A DNA stretch of 16,908 bases from NCBI GenBank assembly GCA_001626655.1, contig LUOC01000073.1, positions 1 through 16,908 on the forward strand. The letters run 5' to 3'. Below the pieces are notes generated by a model, which searched no databases, had not been told where the DNA came from, and was given only the letters and a program-made list of their open reading frames with translations. The DNA is from Fidelibacterota bacterium REDSEA-S14_B6. Lineage in GTDB: Bacteria; Fidelibacterota; Marinisomatia; Marinisomatales; S15-B10. A program made the position numbers and the translations under genes. Shown in pieces: positions 15,068-16,908 of the stretch (position 1 is the first letter of the stretch; every line of letters begins with the position of its first letter).

Positions 15068-16244
15068 ACTGTGGCAGAAAGGGGCTAAACTCGACAGGCG
15101 TGTGGAAGCGTACACGGTGGGGGACGATCACATCCTCGACCGCGAACTGGTGAAATACGACTGCCTCGGCTCCATTGCCCACGCCAAGATGCTCGGGAAG
15201 ATCGGCATTCTCACCGATGATGAAGTAGACTCGCTCGTCACTGCTCTCCAAGAAATCATTGATCAGGGTAGTCTGCAAATCTTACCGGAGCAGGAGGACT
15301 GCCACACGGCCATCGAGAACTATCTCACTGAGAAGCTGGGCAAAGTGGGAGAGAAAATTCACACCGGACGTTCGCGGAACGATCAAGTCCTCACCGCGCT
15401 CAGGCTCTACTATCTGGACAAGATCGGCGAATGCCGCGGGGCGGTGGACAGTCTCGTCGGCGAGTTGCAAGGACTCAGCGAGCGGGACGGCGGCACTCCG
15501 ATGCCCGGTTACACCCACATGAGAAAAGCGATGCCGTCGTCGGTGGCGCTCTGGTGCGGTGCCTTTGTGGAGTCGGCGAAAGACAATCTAGCGCTGTTAG
15601 ATGCGGCGGAAAAGTTGATGGATCAGTCTCCGCTTGGGACCGCTGCCGGTTACGGGATTCCGTTGGATATCGATCGCCAACTCACGGCCGACGAGCTCGG
15701 CTTTTCCCGAGTTCAAGAGAACCCTATCTATGCCCAGATGAGCCGCGGGAAGTTCGAGGTGACACTGCTCCACGCACTGGGGCAGATCATGTTCGATCTC
15801 AATAAACTCGCTTCAGACCTGATCCTTTTTTCCATGCCCGAGTTTGGCTATTTCTCCCTTCCCGAGGAGCTCTGTACCGGAAGCTCCATCATGCCTCAAA
15901 AACAAAATCCGGACGTGCTGGAAATCATGAGGGGGAAGTATCACACAGTGAAGGCGTGTGAGCGAGAAGTCGCGGGCGTGAGCGCCGATCTCGGTTCGGG
16001 GTTCCACAGGGATTTTCAGCTCACCAAGGGGCCGACCATGCGGGGGGTAGACGTTACACTGAAAAGTCTCGAGATCGCTTCACTGGTGGTCAGCGCCATT
16101 TCGGTGAACACGGAACGTTGCCAAGAATCGATGACCGATGAACTCTTCGCCACAGAACGCGCCTACGACCTTGTGCAAGAAGGTGTTCCTTTCCGTGAAG
16201 CGTACAGAAGAGTTGCCGATGAACTGAGAGAAAAGGGTAGTTGA
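15060..16244 (+). CDS. argH: Argininosuccinate lyase, C-terminally short
   Basis: ArgH cleaves argininosuccinate to arginine and fumarate, the last step of arginine synthesis, as a homotetramer of the fumarase/aspartase superfamily. Seen here: KLWQKG at the N-terminus, YDCLGSIAHAKML, the signature HTGRSRNDQVLT, MPGYTHMRKAMPSS, PLGTAAGYG, and the catalytic loop GSSIMPQKQNPDV (Ser275-Ser276, Lys281), where the second Lys of the usual MPQKKNPD is Gln282. LWQKG and AMPSS resemble the short Bacteroidetes-type ArgH more than the E. coli type. The protein ends at residue 394, just after VPFREAYRRVADELREKGS, while homologues continue for roughly 40-60 residues. None of the three frames after the stop looks like the missing tail, so a simple frameshift is not the cause. 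It starts inside argG (8-nt overlap). Confidence 0.93.
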   Translation: MGKLWQKGAKLDRRVEAYTVGDDHILDRELVKYDCLGSIAHAKMLGKIGILTDDEVDSLVTALQEIIDQGSLQILPEQEDCHTAIENYLTEKLGKVGEKIHTGRSRNDQVLTALRLYYLDKIGECRGAVDSLVGELQGLSERDGGTPMPGYTHMRKAMPSSVALWCGAFVESAKDNLALLDAAEKLMDQSPLGTAAGYGIPLDIDRQLTADELGFSRVQENPIYAQMSRGKFEVTLLHALGQIMFDLNKLASDLILFSMPEFGYFSLPEELCTGSSIMPQKQNPDVLEIMRGKYHTVKACEREVAGVSADLGSGFHRDFQLTKGPTMRGVDVTLKSLEIASLVVSAISVNTERCQESMTDELFATERAYDLVQEGVPFREAYRRVADELREKGS

Positions 16245-16269
16245 ATTCCGCCGAACGGTGGCATATTCT
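16241..16269 (+). promoter_or_regulatory. Candidate promoter for the sorbosone-dehydrogenase-like gene
   Basis: TTGAAT (16241-16246) and TATTCT (16264-16269) are separated by 17 bp, with four of six consensus bases each. The predicted start near 16276 leaves about 19 nt before GTG 16295, similar to the short leader of ggt. The promoter would overlap the argH stop codon. Confidence 0.3.
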
Positions 16270-16294
16270 CTCTGTCCCCTTCAAAATAAGAACC

Positions 16295-16908
16295 GTGAAA
16301 AGATACCTTTCTAAAGCAACGATCGCCCTCCTGGGACTGTTCGTTCTGACCGGTCTCAGCGGCAAAGACCTTCCACTTCATCTCGTGAAACTTCCGGACG
16401 GGTTCTCCATCTCAGTCTATGCCGAGAACGTGGACAACGCCCGCTCCATGATTCTGAGCGAGAACGGGACGCTATTTGTCGGAACACGCCGGAAGGGGAA
16501 CGTCTATGCTGTCCGTGATGAAGACGGCGATCAGAGAGCGGATAAAGTTTACACTATCGCTGGAGGTTTGAACATGCCCAACGGCGTGGAGGTGAAGGAC
16601 GGAAATCTCTACGTCGCTGAAGTGAACCGCGTTCTCCGCTACGACAGTATTGAGAAGCGCCTCACCGATCCGCCCGAACCGGTGGTGCTTTATGACGACT
16701 ATCCGGAGGACCGCCACCACGGCTGGAAGTTCATCCGCTTCGGGCCCGACGGCAGACTCTATGTACCGGTAGGCGCTCCCTGCAATGTGTGCGATGAGGA
16801 GAACGAAGTGTACGCCTCCATCACAAGCCTGAAGCCAGACGGGAGCGATATGAGGGTCTATTCCCATGGTGTCCGTAACACCGTCGGTTTCGACTCTGTC
16901 TCTTATAC
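16295..16908 (+). CDS. Secreted glucose/sorbosone dehydrogenase-like beta-propeller protein, 3'-truncated
   Basis: An open frame from GTG 16295 runs past the window end without a stop (204 complete codons). The start gives a good Sec signal peptide: basic MKRYLSK, a hydrophobic core, and a likely cut near LSG-KD at about residue 23. Propeller-type repeats follow (LPDGFSISVYAENV, LFVGTRRKGNVYAV, NGVEVKDGNLYVAE). The block HHGWKFIRFGPDGRLYVPVG (141-160) followed by APCNVC (161-166) is characteristic of the L-sorbosone/PQQ-dependent sugar dehydrogenase family in many environmental bacteria. The enzyme would oxidise a sugar or aldose-like compound in the periplasm, with Cys163/Cys166 perhaps forming a disulfide. 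Cofactor and substrate cannot be read from this fragment. There is no good Shine-Dalgarno before the GTG. It lies 50 bp after argH and may have its own promoter. Confidence 0.88.
   Translation, partial: MKRYLSKATIALLGLFVLTGLSGKDLPLHLVKLPDGFSISVYAENVDNARSMILSENGTLFVGTRRKGNVYAVRDEDGDQRADKVYTIAGGLNMPNGVEVKDGNLYVAEVNRVLRYDSIEKRLTDPPEPVVLYDDYPEDRHHGWKFIRFGPDGRLYVPVGAPCNVCDEENEVYASITSLKPDGSDMRVYSHGVRNTVGFDSVSY

Noticed and set aside
1..16908. Search for CRISPR arrays, IS ends, integrase or phage genes, toxin-antitoxin pairs
   Set aside because: I saw no spaced direct repeats, transposase motifs or matching gene pairs; the window is mostly metabolic and envelope genes.

Overview
The window is dense bacterial chromosome from a diderm (Gram-negative type) organism. 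Evidence for an outer membrane is a DUF5916-type beta-barrel protein, three proteins with lipobox signal peptides, and secreted peptidases. The mix of M14 metallopeptidase, DUF5916 protein, gamma-glutamyltranspeptidase and sorbosone-dehydrogenase-like protein, together with a short ArgH of the kind found in Bacteroidetes relatives, suggests an FCB-group lineage. Candidatus Marinimicrobia (SAR406) is my best guess, but this is inference from gene content, not a placement. I see no IS element, phage gene, CRISPR array, rRNA or tRNA.

Layout. Positions 3-6127 (+) encode an envelope/peptide-scavenging set: the C-terminal part of an M14 carboxypeptidase-family protein, a DUF5916 outer-membrane protein, and a lipoprotein gamma-glutamyltranspeptidase with its own near-consensus promoter. 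A short Lys-rich ORF (6145-6330) fills the gap before two minus-strand genes: an AroQ-fold protein that has lost most dehydratase catalytic residues (7534-7968), followed by an M23 peptidase lipoprotein with a Pro/Glu-rich stalk (6333-7583). Then come carA-carB (8221-12595, +), a lipoprotein made of two tandem YdhR-like domains (12750-13514), a 16-bp inverted-repeat terminator, a roughly 300-bp non-coding leader, and argG-argH (13892-16244). The window ends inside a secreted sorbosone-dehydrogenase-like gene (16295 onward).

How the genes work together. CarAB makes carbamoyl phosphate for pyrimidines and arginine. ArgG and ArgH carry out the last two steps of arginine synthesis. Both operons have an intrinsic terminator squeezed between the leader and the start codon, leaving no room for a downstream promoter, so each probably works as a transcription attenuator. 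Each leader also contains a segment able to pair with the 5' arm of its terminator.

Most notable oddities: ArgG appears to lack about 30 residues from its nucleotide-binding domain; ArgH stops about 40-60 residues early; the AroQ homologue looks catalytically dead; and the YdhR domains are about 80% identical in protein although their codons have diverged heavily. I did not find a clearly new multi-gene system. The best candidates for something undescribed are the two leader RNAs and the AroQ-like/M23 pair.
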